Made by a program: the position numbers and the translations under genes. The notes below the pieces were generated by a model. That model did not search any database. It was given only the letters and a program-made list of their open reading frames with translations, and was not told the DNA's origin. A stretch of 64,000 nt of DNA from Gemmatimonas sp. (GTDB lineage: Bacteria > Gemmatimonadota > Gemmatimonadetes > Gemmatimonadales > Gemmatimonadaceae): the NCBI RefSeq assembly GCF_027531815.1, contig NZ_JAPZSK010000002.1, positions 248,001-312,000 on the forward strand, read 5' to 3'. This document shows positions 18,140 through 26,687 of the stretch, one piece after another. How positions within the stretch are numbered: the stretch's first letter is position 1; each line of letters begins with the position of its first letter.

Positions 18140-18985
18140 ATGGTCCCGACTGATCCCAATCTTCAGCGGCGCCGGGTCGCCTCCCCGCCGCCAACCGATC
18201 CCCAGACACGCGCCGAGGCGCTCACCGTAGCTGCCAAGGCGCTTCGCGCGGCCGAGCACGTGTGCGTACTCACGGGCGCCGGCGTGTCGGCCGAGAGTGG
18301 CATCCCCACCTTTCGCGAAGCGCAGACCGGCACCTGGGCGCAGTTCAGCCCACAGGAGCTGGCCACCCCCGACGCTTTTGCGGCCCACCCCAAACGGGTC
18401 TGGCAATGGTATGCCGCGCGTCGCGCGATGGTGCGGGCGGCACAGCCCAACCCGGCGCATGTGGCACTCGTCACGCTCGCGTCACGAGTCGCCCACTGTA
18501 CTCTGGTTACCCAGAACGTGGACGACCTGCATGAGCGGGCCGGCAGCCGCGACGTTGTTCGGCTGCACGGCTCCCTCATGCACGTCCGGTGCAGCGCGGG
18601 GTGCGCCGGCTCGTTTGCCGCCACCGACGAGCAGCTCGCCGACGTGCCCACCTGTCCGCAGTGCGGGGCGCTCCTGCGCCCCGATGTGGTGTGGTTCGGG
18701 GAAACGCTCCCTATGCCCCCCTTCGAGGCCGCCCGCAACGCCGCCGTGGCGTGTGACGTGTTCATCTCGGTGGGCACATCCAACATCGTCGAGCCGGCAG
18801 CGTCGCTGCCGTGGATCTCGGCGACCCACGGGGCCACGGTCATCGTGGTGAATCCCACCATGGAAGGGCAGCGCTCAGGCCCCAGCATCCTCCCCATCGA
18901 AGGGCCGGCCGGGGTCATGCTGCCGCGGCTTATAGCCGAAGCCTTCGCCGGTCGCCGCGCCAGGCGGCAGGCGGAATCGGCCTGA
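18140..18985 (+). CDS. cobB: Sir2-family NAD-dependent protein deacylase
   Basis: Removes acyl groups from lysines using NAD. 281 residues. Rossmann motif TGAGVSAESGIPTFR (~44-58), catalytic region TQNVDDLHERAG with LHGS just after it (the catalytic His), zinc ligands in VRCSAGC and TCPQCG, and VGTSNIVEPAASLP. The segment RVWQWYAARR carries the Tyr and Arg of class III sirtuins (SIRT5/CobB type), which also accept succinyl or malonyl lysine. The N-terminus is about 30 residues longer than usual, but no other in-frame start lies close. It is divergent from the TonB receptor and convergent with phoR; there is no obvious functional link to either. Confidence 0.93.
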   Translation: MVPTDPNLQRRRVASPPPTDPQTRAEALTVAAKALRAAEHVCVLTGAGVSAESGIPTFREAQTGTWAQFSPQELATPDAFAAHPKRVWQWYAARRAMVRAAQPNPAHVALVTLASRVAHCTLVTQNVDDLHERAGSRDVVRLHGSLMHVRCSAGCAGSFAATDEQLADVPTCPQCGALLRPDVVWFGETLPMPPFEAARNAAVACDVFISVGTSNIVEPAASLPWISATHGATVIVVNPTMEGQRSGPSILPIEGPAGVMLPRLIAEAFAGRRARRQAESA

Positions 18986-18994
18986 ACGAGACGC

Positions 18995-19030
18995 GCTGGC
19001 GGCCCCGCAGGACTTCGCGAGGTCGCCAGC
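18995..19030. terminator. inverted repeat between sirtuin and phoR
   Basis: GCTGGCG (18995-19001) pairs with CGCCAGC (19024-19030) in the 52-base gap between two convergent genes. The 22-base interior can form further weak pairs. A candidate two-way terminator. Confidence 0.4.
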
Positions 19031-19037
19031 AGTCGTG

Positions 19038-20477
19038 TCAGACGGGCAGCGGGGTGGGGAGCCAGACCGCAATGGTGGTGCCCACCCCAACCGTGCTCTC
19101 CGCCCGCACGCGCCCGTTATGCGCTTCCGCCAGATGGCGCACGATGGAGAGGCCGAGGCCCGTGCCGCCGGCCTCGCGGGACCGACCGGGATCGGCGCGG
19201 TAGAACCGCTCGAAGATGCGCGGCAGGTGTTCGGGGCCGATCCCCATCCCGGTATCGCGCACCCCCATCCATACCCCGTCCCCCTCGCGTTCGGCAAACA
19301 CGACCACACGCCCCGCGGCCGTGTGGCGCAGGGCGTTCTCGGCGAGATTGACAAGAATCTGCCCGGCTGCGGTCGGATCGCACTGGATGAGCCGGGCGTT
19401 GGCGGCAACGTCGATGGCCAGCGAAACCCCCTTGTCGTCGGCGCGCGACTGCAACGGGGCGAGGGCATCCGCTGCGAGCTCCTCGACGCGCAACGCCACC
19501 GGCGCCGGACGCCATCCTCCCGACTCGATGCGGGAGAGGTCGAGCAGGTCATCGACGATGCGCTGCATGCGCTGCACGTTGGCCTCTGCCATGCCCAGGA
19601 ACTGCCGCCGGAGGTCGGGCGGAACGTCGTCGTCCTGCAGCGTCTCCACGAACCCGCCAATGATCGTGAGCGGCGTGCGCAGCTCGTGGGACACGTTGGC
19701 CACGAAGTCGCTGCGTACCGTCTCGAGCCGGCGAACCGGGGTGAGGTCGTACATGGCAAACACGGCGCCCCCTCCACTCAGGGCGCGTACCGTGAGGGCC
19801 AGCGTGCGACCGGCGAGCTGGATTTCGCGCACGATGGGCGGGGCCCCCGACAGCACCAGTTGCAGCGCTTCCTGCAACTGCGGTTCCTGTGGCAGCTCGT
19901 TGGCGGGGAAGGGGAGCGGCTGGCGCAGATTGAGCAGCTGACGTCCGCGCTCATTGATACGCACCACCCGCTTGCGCGCGTCCACGGCCACGACGCCTTC
20001 ATTGAGCGACTCGGTGAGCGCCACCAGCAGTGCTTCTTCCGACTGCATTTCCCAGAGGCGCGTTTCCATCTGCTCGGCCACACGGCGGAGCGAATCGGCC
20101 AGGTCGCCCACCTCGCCGCCGCTGATGGACCGGGACGGTCGGGCCGTGAGATCGCCGCCGGCCAGGTCCTGCGCCATGTCGCGCAACTCCTGCATGGGGC
20201 GCGTCACCTGCCCGGCGAGTGCGCGCGCCAACAGCAGAGCCACGACGAGCGCAACACCGCTGGCAATGAGCACGTCGTTGCGGATGGCCCCCAGCAGCGC
20301 CTCGTCGGCGGCCGCTTCCAGGCTGGCCCGATCGGCCGGTTGGGCCATGCCCACAGCGACGGTATCCTGCAGCTCCAGCCGGTGCCGTACCCGCCACTCC
20401 ACGGCGCCCAGAATGATCGCCACGAGGAGCGTGGCGACCACGGCGCTCTGCACCAGCAGTCGCTGGGTGAGCCGCAC
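19038..20477 (-). CDS. phoR: PhoR-like sensor histidine kinase
   Basis: 479 residues. TM1 ~10-27, a short periplasmic segment (~28-68), TM2 ~69-88, HAMP (~86-140, TRPMQELRDMAQDLAGGDL), a PAS-like domain (~150-250, GVVAVDARKRVVRINERG), HisKA with the phosphorylated His264 (VSHELRTPL), and HATPase_c with N box NLAENALRH, DTGMGIGPEHLPRIFERF and GGTGLGLSIV. This layout, including the PAS after HAMP, is the PhoR/WalK type. Its GTG start abuts the phoB stop (TGAGTG), so the two are coupled. Phosphate sensing is inferred from domain layout and the phosphate genes nearby; a WalK-like role is the alternative. Confidence 0.85.
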   Translation of the reverse strand: MRLTQRLLVQSAVVATLLVAIILGAVEWRVRHRLELQDTVAVGMAQPADRASLEAAADEALLGAIRNDVLIASGVALVVALLLARALAGQVTRPMQELRDMAQDLAGGDLTARPSRSISGGEVGDLADSLRRVAEQMETRLWEMQSEEALLVALTESLNEGVVAVDARKRVVRINERGRQLLNLRQPLPFPANELPQEPQLQEALQLVLSGAPPIVREIQLAGRTLALTVRALSGGGAVFAMYDLTPVRRLETVRSDFVANVSHELRTPLTIIGGFVETLQDDDVPPDLRRQFLGMAEANVQRMQRIVDDLLDLSRIESGGWRPAPVALRVEELAADALAPLQSRADDKGVSLAIDVAANARLIQCDPTAAGQILVNLAENALRHTAAGRVVVFAEREGDGVWMGVRDTGMGIGPEHLPRIFERFYRADPGRSREAGGTGLGLSIVRHLAEAHNGRVRAESTVGVGTTIAVWLPTPLPV

Positions 20478-21200
20478 TCAGTACGCGCGCGGCGCCGTGG
20501 CGCGCAGTCGGTAGCCGAAGCCGCGCACGGTCTCGATGAGGTCGCCGGCGGTGCCCAGCTTGGTGCGCAGTCGCTGCACGTGCATGTCGACCGTGCGGGT
20601 CTGAATGTCCGGGGCGGCTTCCCACACCGTCTCCAGCAGATGCCCGCGCCCCTGAACGCGCCCGCGGCGCTCGGCCAGGGTGAGGAGCAGCTTGAACTCG
20701 GTGGGGGTGAGATCCACGGCCTCGCCGCTCACGTTCACCGTCATGGCCGCCCGGTCGATGTGCAGCGGGCCAATCACCAGCGCATCGGTGTTGCCCGCCG
20801 GCTGCGCGGACCCGGTCCGGCGCAGGATGGCCGCCACGCGCAGCACCAGTTCGGCCGGCGAGAAGGGCTTGGTGAGATAGTCGTCGGCACCCAGCGACAG
20901 GCCGCGGATGCGATCGGGTTCTTCACGGCGGGCCGTGAGCATGATGACGGCGATGTCGCGCGTGCTCTCGTCGAGGCGCAGCTGCTCGAGCACGTCGAAC
21001 CCGGACATGCCTGGCAGCATGAGGTCAAGCACGATGAGCGACGGGCGCTCACGGCGCGCCAGCTCGAGTGCGTCCTGCCCCGACGACGCCGTGGAGACGC
21101 GATAGCCGGTTTTCGCCAGGTGGTAGGCCACCAGGGCGACGATCTCGGTTTCGTCGTCCACGACGAGAATGCGATCAGCGGTACTCGGAGCAGCGTTCAT
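20478..21200 (-). CDS. phoB: PhoB-like response regulator (OmpR family)
   Basis: 240 residues. Receiver domain with acidic Asp15-16, phosphoacceptor Asp59 (LIVLDLMLPGMSG), Thr89 and Lys111 (LTKPFSPAEL). A winged-helix DNA-binding domain follows (~140-232) with LTPTEFKLLLTLAERRG, VDMHVQRLRTKLG and the terminal IETVRGFGYRL hairpin. This is the PhoB/OmpR architecture. It lies 7 bases after the udk stop and is fused in reading to phoR, giving an udk-phoB-phoR transcript. It is the obvious candidate to bind the Pho-box-like sites noted upstream of the pit and receptor genes. Confidence 0.87.
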   Translation of the reverse strand: MNAAPSTADRILVVDDETEIVALVAYHLAKTGYRVSTASSGQDALELARRERPSLIVLDLMLPGMSGFDVLEQLRLDESTRDIAVIMLTARREEPDRIRGLSLGADDYLTKPFSPAELVLRVAAILRRTGSAQPAGNTDALVIGPLHIDRAAMTVNVSGEAVDLTPTEFKLLLTLAERRGRVQGRGHLLETVWEAAPDIQTRTVDMHVQRLRTKLGTAGDLIETVRGFGYRLRATAPRAY

Positions 21201-21207
21201 GCACGGG

Positions 21208-21882
21208 TCAAAAGGTGCCGGCGTCGGCCGGTTCGGCGTCGGCGCGCGGCACCCGCGACTGGGCGCGGGTGTGCAGTCGACGCTGGATCTTGGCCACGAT
21301 CATCTCGATCGCGACCGTATTGCTCCCTCCCCGTGGGACGATGACGTCGGCGTACCGCTTGCTGGGTTCGACGAACTGCAGATGCATCGGCTGCACGGTC
21401 GTGAGATACTGGTCGAGCACCGATTCGAGCGTGCGTCCGCGCACGGCCGTATCGCGTCGGATGCGGCGAATGAGGCGGATATCCGGATCGGCGTCGACGA
21501 ACACCTTCACATCGCACTGCGCCCGGATGTTGGGGTCCGACAGAAGCAGGATGCCGTCGATCACGACGACGTCCGCCGGCTCGATGCGCCGGGTGCGACT
21601 GCTGCGGGAGTGCGTGGCAAACTCGTACACCGGCATGTCCACCGCTTCGCCGCGGGCGAGCGCCTCGAGGTGGGTCGAGAGCAACTCCACGTCGAAGGCA
21701 TCGGGGTGATCCCAGTTGACGTGATGCAGCTGGTGCAGCGTCAGGTGCCGGAAATCCCGGTAGTACGCGTCCATCTCCAGGAAGGCGACGGAGGCGTCGG
21801 GCAGGGCTTCTGCCACCTTGCGAGCCACCGTCGATTTCCCCGAGCCGGTACCGCCCGCGATGCCGATGATGAGCGGTTTCAT
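21208..21882 (-). CDS. udk: uridine kinase
   Basis: Phosphorylates uridine and cytidine in pyrimidine salvage. 224 residues from the ATG at 21882, which gives MKPLIIGIAGGTGSGKST with the P-loop at the N-terminus as in the family; an ATG at 21924 would add 14 residues. Other features are MDAYYRDFRHLT, NWDHPDAFDVELL, a lid segment with RRIRRDTAVRGRT, and VEPSKRYADVIVPRGG. The C-terminus has a ~15-residue extension beyond typical Udk. First gene of the leftward udk-phoB-phoR run, and divergent from the nucleotidase operon, so both flanking units handle nucleosides. Confidence 0.93.
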   Translation of the reverse strand: MKPLIIGIAGGTGSGKSTVARKVAEALPDASVAFLEMDAYYRDFRHLTLHQLHHVNWDHPDAFDVELLSTHLEALARGEAVDMPVYEFATHSRSSRTRRIEPADVVVIDGILLLSDPNIRAQCDVKVFVDADPDIRLIRRIRRDTAVRGRTLESVLDQYLTTVQPMHLQFVEPSKRYADVIVPRGGSNTVAIEMIVAKIQRRLHTRAQSRVPRADAEPADAGTF

Positions 21883-22099
21883 GAGCGGAGTAACCGGTTC
21901 GTCCACGAGGGATATCTCTAGCATGGACCGCCGTCGTTTCCGGACGGTTACGGCGGTGTAACGAGTAGGTATCGGCAACCGGGGCCGATCGGACCGTGCC
22001 ACGGGAAGTTCGCGGCGGCAGGGGGGACCCGGCAAGGACGGATTCGGACCGCCGCCCACGCCACTCCAAACGACCGGGGGGACCGACTAGCATTCCCTG

Positions 22100-25000
22100 A
22101 TGGGACGTCCATTGTCTTGGCTTCATGCCGTACTGCTCCCCGGCGGGGGGCTGGCCGCGCTGGCCGCGTTGATGATCGAGCCGCTGGCGGCGCAACGGGC
22201 CCCGCGCCGCGTCGAACTCACGATTGCCGCCACCACCGACGTGCACGGGCGATTGCGCGGGTGGGATTACTACGCGGGGGGCGCCGACCCGGCGCACTCC
22301 CTGGCGGCGGCCGCCACCATTGTCGACTCCGCCCGGCGGGCCAATCCCGACGGCGTCGTGCTCGTGGAAGGGGGCGACATCCTGCAGGGCAACCCGCTGC
22401 TCTACGTGGCGGCGCGCGTTCGCCCCACGCCGGTGCACCCCGTCATCGCCGCCATGAACGTCATGCGCTACGATGCCGCCGTGCTGGGGAACCACGAGTT
22501 CAACTACGGCGTGCCACTGCTGCAGAAGGCGATCGCGCAGGCGGGCTTTCCGTTCGTGGCGGCCAATGTACTGGATGCGCAGGGTAAACCCTGGGTGGCC
22601 CCGTATACCATGGTCACGCGACGCGGCGTGCGGGTGGCCATCATCGGGGGCACGACCCCTGGCTCCATGGTGTGGGATCGCGAGAATCTCAAGGCCGCGG
22701 GGCTGACGGTCACCGATATCGTGCCGGCGGTGCGCCAGCGTGTGCAGGAGGCGCGGCGCGCGAAGGCCGATGTCGTGCTCGTGCTGCTGCACTCCGGGTT
22801 GAACGAACCGGCAAGCTACGACACGGTCGCCACGGGGCTCCCGTCCGAAAACGTGGCGGCACGCATTCCACGGGAAATCGACGGCATCGACGTCGTGGTC
22901 TACGGGCACTCGCACCGCGAGCTGGTGGATTCCACCATCAACGGGGCGCTCGTCATGCAGCCCCGCAACTGGGCGGGGTCGGTGGGGCTGGGCACGCTCA
23001 CCCTCGAGCGACGCCAGGGCCGCTGGAGCGTGGTGGCGCGTACCGGGCGCGCCGTGCGGGTGGCGGGGCATCGCGAGCACCCCGACGTGCTGGCGGCGGC
23101 GCGCAGCACCCACGAGGCCACCGTGGCGTGGGTCAACGAGCCGGTGGGGCGTACGACCGTGGCGTGGCGCGCCGACAGCGCGCGCGTCACCGACGCCCCC
23201 ATCACGGACCTCGTCAACGAGGTCATGCGACGCACCACCGGCGCCGAACTGTCGGCCACGGCCGCATTTTCCCTGGAGGCGGCGCTCGATACGGGCGCCA
23301 TCACCCAGGCCGAGCTGTCGCGGCTGTATCCCTACGACAATACGCTGCGCGCCGTACGCATCACCGGCGCGCAGCTCCGGGACTTCCTCGAACATGCGGC
23401 GCGATACTATCGCACCGTGGGGGCCGATGGCCGGGCCGCCGGGGGGATCCTCGATCCCTCGGTGCCGGGCTACAACTTCGATGTCGTGAGTGGCGCGGAC
23501 TACACGATCGACCTGCGTCGCCCCGTTGGCCAGCGCATCACCCGTCTGCAGGTACGCGGGCGCGAGGTGCTCCCCACCGACAGCTTCACGATGGCGCTCA
23601 ACAATTACCGGCAGGGGGGCGGCGGTGGGTTCTCCATGTTGGCCGGCGCGCCGCTGGTGTACGACCGTGACCTCGACATCCGGCAGCTGGTCATCGATGA
23701 GGTGCGCCGGGCCGGCACGCTCGATCCCGCCGCCTACGCGCAGCGAAACTGGACGCTGGAACCGGCGTCGGCCCGCGAGCAGGCCTACGCCGAGCAGCGG
23801 CCGGGGCGCGCGGCCGGCCAGTCGGGGCGCGGCACAGCAGGCGCTGCGGCTGCCGGCGGGCTCGCCGGCGCGCCGGTTGGTTCGCCGATGGTGCGGGTGA
23901 TCGCCATGAGCGATTTTCACGCGGCCTTGCGTCCGCAGTTCGATCAGGGCAACGCCTCCACAGGGGGCGCCGTGGCGCTGTCCGCGGCCATTCGCCGCGC
24001 GCAGCGCGAATGCCAGCCCCCCATTTGCCAGCATGTGGTGATCGATGCCGGCGACCTGTTCAGTGGCTCGCCGGCCTCCGACTGGTACGGCGGTCGGCCA
24101 ACCGTCGACGTGCTGAACCGCCTCGATGTGGCCGCCGGTGCGCTGGGCAATCATGAATTCGATTTCGGTCAGGACACCCTGCGCGCGCGCATGCGCGATC
24201 TGCGCCACGCCATTCTGGGCGCCAATGTTCGCGGCCCCGACGGCGAGCGCCCCGCCTGGCTGCGTGCCGACACGATCGTCACGCGGGGCACGGTGCGAAT
24301 CGGCATTGTGGGGGCCGCCGGCACGCACACCCCCAACACCGCCAGCCGGCGCAAGGTGGGGCTGCTCACCTTCCTCGACCCGGTCCCCGTGTTTGTCGAG
24401 CGCACCCGCGCGTTGCGCGCGGCGGGGGCGCAGGTCGTGGTGGCGGTCATTCACGACGGCGGCCGCTGTGAACGCGATCGCCCCACCGACTGCAGCGGTG
24501 CCGGCATCGATATCGGCCGGCGCCTGGGCGAGATGGGGGCGGATCGCCCGGACGTGTACGTCATGGGACACGCCCACGTGAACATCACGCTCGATTTCAA
24601 CGGCATGCCCGCCGTCGAACCCACATCGAGTGGCCGTGGCATCGTCGTGGTCGACGTTCCCGTGGGTGGCGGTCGGGCACGAGCCGAGGTGCGCCCGGTG
24701 CGCGGTGACGAGGTGGCCGAGGCTGCACCGGAGGTCGACTCCATTGTGCGCGTGGCCGAGGAGCGCGTGCGCCCCCGATTGCAGCAGCACGTGGCCACGC
24801 TGGCCGAGCCCATGCTGCGGGCCGGTGCGCAAAACCCGGTCGGGAACATGCTTGCCGACGCCGTCCGCGCCGCCGCCGGGAGTGACGTGGGCATGTGGAA
24901 CAATGGCGGTGTGCGGGCCGACATGGCCGCCGGCCCACTGAACTACGGCGATATCCACTACGTGACGCCGTTCGGCAATCTCGTGGCACGCGTACGCCTG

Positions 25001-25354
25001 CGCGGGCGTACGCTGCTGCAGCTGCTCGAAGCAACGGTGGATCGCGGTCGGCCGGACGCACACGTGAGCGGAGTGACCGTCGAATACGATCCGGCCCGTC
25101 CACGCGGGGCGCGGGTCGTGCGCGCGCGTGACGCGGCAGGGCGTCCCATCGATCCCGATCGGATCTACACGGTCGCGATGAACGATTTCATGGTGGAAAA
25201 CGACTTCAGCGGGTCACTCGCCGGAGCAATCGCCACCGAGTTTCTCACGGTGCGCGACATCGACGCCGTACGCGCCTTCCTCTCGCAACAGCCGCAACCG
25301 GTGCGGGGCGACCGGACCGAGCGGGTGCGTCCCATCACTTCAGGGAGCAATTGA
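22100..25354 (+). CDS. tandem double 5'-nucleotidase (CpdB-like + UshA-like)
   Basis: An exported 1084-residue protein with two complete 5'-nucleotidase units in one chain. Unit 1 (~38-560): metal motifs TTDVHGRL, GGDILQGN, LGNHEFNYG, LLHSGLN and GHSHRE, then a C-terminal domain with YPYDNTLRAVRITG and NNYRQGGGGGF, like cyclic-phosphodiesterase/3'-nucleotidases. A low-complexity Ala/Gly/Gln linker follows (~570-600). Unit 2 (~605-1075): MSDFHAAL, DAGDLFSGSP, LGNHEFDFG, MGHAHVN, and a UshA-type C-terminal domain with MWNNGGVRADM and YVTPFGNLV. Single units are usually ~550 residues. It should release nucleosides and phosphate from external nucleotides. Its stop overlaps the next start (TGATG). 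Confidence 0.92.
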   Translation: MGRPLSWLHAVLLPGGGLAALAALMIEPLAAQRAPRRVELTIAATTDVHGRLRGWDYYAGGADPAHSLAAAATIVDSARRANPDGVVLVEGGDILQGNPLLYVAARVRPTPVHPVIAAMNVMRYDAAVLGNHEFNYGVPLLQKAIAQAGFPFVAANVLDAQGKPWVAPYTMVTRRGVRVAIIGGTTPGSMVWDRENLKAAGLTVTDIVPAVRQRVQEARRAKADVVLVLLHSGLNEPASYDTVATGLPSENVAARIPREIDGIDVVVYGHSHRELVDSTINGALVMQPRNWAGSVGLGTLTLERRQGRWSVVARTGRAVRVAGHREHPDVLAAARSTHEATVAWVNEPVGRTTVAWRADSARVTDAPITDLVNEVMRRTTGAELSATAAFSLEAALDTGAITQAELSRLYPYDNTLRAVRITGAQLRDFLEHAARYYRTVGADGRAAGGILDPSVPGYNFDVVSGADYTIDLRRPVGQRITRLQVRGREVLPTDSFTMALNNYRQGGGGGFSMLAGAPLVYDRDLDIRQLVIDEVRRAGTLDPAAYAQRNWTLEPASAREQAYAEQRPGRAAGQSGRGTAGAAAAGGLAGAPVGSPMVRVIAMSDFHAALRPQFDQGNASTGGAVALSAAIRRAQRECQPPICQHVVIDAGDLFSGSPASDWYGGRPTVDVLNRLDVAAGALGNHEFDFGQDTLRARMRDLRHAILGANVRGPDGERPAWLRADTIVTRGTVRIGIVGAAGTHTPNTASRRKVGLLTFLDPVPVFVERTRALRAAGAQVVVAVIHDGGRCERDRPTDCSGAGIDIGRRLGEMGADRPDVYVMGHAHVNITLDFNGMPAVEPTSSGRGIVVVDVPVGGGRARAEVRPVRGDEVAEAAPEVDSIVRVAEERVRPRLQQHVATLAEPMLRAGAQNPVGNMLADAVRAAAGSDVGMWNNGGVRADMAAGPLNYGDIHYVTPFGNLVARVRLRGRTLLQLLEATVDRGRPDAHVSGVTVEYDPARPRGARVVRARDAAGRPIDPDRIYTVAMNDFMVENDFSGSLAGAIATEFLTVRDIDAVRAFLSQQPQPVRGDRTERVRPITSGSN

Positions 25355-25593
25355 TGCCCAACGTGGAAGTCCGGGTGTTCGTGAACGAGCGCGGCGTATC
25401 GGTGCCCGCCGGAACAGCGGCACTCGATGCGGTGCGTGCCCTGTTCCCCGAAGACGCCGACGGCATCGTCGGTGGACAGCTGCGTCTCACCGACAGTCGC
25501 GGATTGCCCATCGCGGCCGACACGCCGGTGGTAGGCGGCGCGATCTTCCGCGTCGTGACGGCGCGCGAGCGGCTGAGCGACGGTGCAGCATGA
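25354..25593 (+). CDS. small ubiquitin-like (MoaD/ThiS-like) protein, function unknown
   Basis: 79 residues, MPNVEVRVFVNERGVSVPAGTAAL at the start (read in parts) resembling the first beta-hairpin and helix of the ThiS/MoaD beta-grasp fold, then a helix DAVRALF and strands GGQLRLTD and GGAIFRVVTA. It lacks the terminal Gly-Gly needed for sulfur transfer, so it is not an ordinary sulfur carrier. ATG at 25354 overlaps the nucleotidase stop, with AGGGAG just upstream. Its TGA overlaps the adenosine deaminase ATG. A fixed place inside a purine-salvage operon suggests a regulatory or binding role. The fold call is by eye. Confidence 0.6.
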   Translation: MPNVEVRVFVNERGVSVPAGTAALDAVRALFPEDADGIVGGQLRLTDSRGLPIAADTPVVGGAIFRVVTARERLSDGAA

Positions 25594-26687
25594 GCACCAC
25601 GCGCAATCCTGATTTCGTCGCCCGCGTTCGCGCGATGCCGAAGGCCGAGCTGCACTGCCATCTCGACGGCTCCCTGCGGCCAGCCACGCTACGCGAACTC
25701 TCGGCCGCGCGCGGCCTCGTGCTGCCGCATCAGCACGACGCGGCGCTGGCCCGCTGGATGCGCGTCGACGACGCGCACGACCTGGCGGAGTACCTGGCCC
25801 GGTTCGAGACCACCCTGGCGGTCATGCAGACGGCCGACGAGCTCCGGCGCATTGCGCGGGAGCGCATCGCCGATGCCGCGGCCGACGGCGTCCGCTACGT
25901 GGAGGTGCGGTTCTGCCCCGCGCTGCACACGCGCGAAGGCCTTGCGATTGATGCGGTCATGGACGCGGTGCTGGCTGGACTGCAGGCAGGAGAGGCGCAA
26001 ACGGGCGTCGTTGCACGGCTCATCGTGTGCGCGCTGCGCAGCCTGCCGTGGCCCCACAGCATGGAGATGGCGGAACTCGCCGTGGCCTACCAGCGCCGCG
26101 GGGTGGTGGCCTTCGATCTGGCGGGGGGGGAACTCGGCAACCCCGCCCGGGCGCATGCCCCTGCCTTCGAGTACGTGCGCCACAACAACCTGGCCGTCAC
26201 GGTGCATGCCGGTGAGGGGGACAGCGCCGCGTCCATCCACGAGGCGGTGCACCAGTGTGGAGCCAACCGCATTGGCCACGGCACGCGGCTGCGCGAAAAC
26301 GCGGCGCTCGAGGCCTACGTGGTCGACCGACGCATCCCGCTCGAGGTGTGCCCCACGAGCAACGTGCAGACGCGGGTCGTGAACGCCTTCGCCGAGCACC
26401 CCATCGAACGCTATCGCCAGCTGGGAGCGCTCGTCACGGTGAACACCGACAACACCCTGATGAGCGGGGTGTCGCTCACCGACGAGTTCGTGGCTTGCGC
26501 CGTGCACCTCGATTGGAGCCACGAGACACTGGCGCAGGTGGCGCTTCAGGCCTTCGATGCCGGCTTTCTGCCGTACACGGAGCGCCTGGCGCTGCGGGCC
26601 AGCGCCGAACGCGATCTCGCGCGCATGGCATCGCCCTGGCCGGCGCTGTTTCTGCCGGCCGGCCATCAGGCGGATGGTGCCGCATGA
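25590..26687 (+). CDS. add: adenosine deaminase
   Basis: Converts adenosine to inosine. 365 residues of the TIM-barrel ADA family. Zinc ligands are in AELHCHLDGSLRP near residue 20; HAGEGDSA and IGHGTRL supply the His and Glu catalytic residues; VNTDNTLMSG carries the zinc Asp pair region; EVCPTSNVQT is also typical. ATG at 25590 overlaps the upstream stop (ATGA), and its own TGA overlaps the next ATG. Its substrate is delivered by the nucleotidase two genes upstream and its product is used by the phosphorylase downstream. Confidence 0.95.
   Translation: MSTTRNPDFVARVRAMPKAELHCHLDGSLRPATLRELSAARGLVLPHQHDAALARWMRVDDAHDLAEYLARFETTLAVMQTADELRRIARERIADAAADGVRYVEVRFCPALHTREGLAIDAVMDAVLAGLQAGEAQTGVVARLIVCALRSLPWPHSMEMAELAVAYQRRGVVAFDLAGGELGNPARAHAPAFEYVRHNNLAVTVHAGEGDSAASIHEAVHQCGANRIGHGTRLRENAALEAYVVDRRIPLEVCPTSNVQTRVVNAFAEHPIERYRQLGALVTVNTDNTLMSGVSLTDEFVACAVHLDWSHETLAQVALQAFDAGFLPYTERLALRASAERDLARMASPWPALFLPAGHQADGAA

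Noticed and set aside
15081-18230. 1049-codon rightward frame opposite the TonB receptor
   Set aside because: Antisense of a receptor with clear plug and barrel features; no signal or domain in the rightward frame.
21197-25063. 1288-codon leftward open frame opposite the nucleotidase gene
   Set aside because: No domain, very high His/Arg/Gly/Pro content, and it is the antisense of a well-supported gene.
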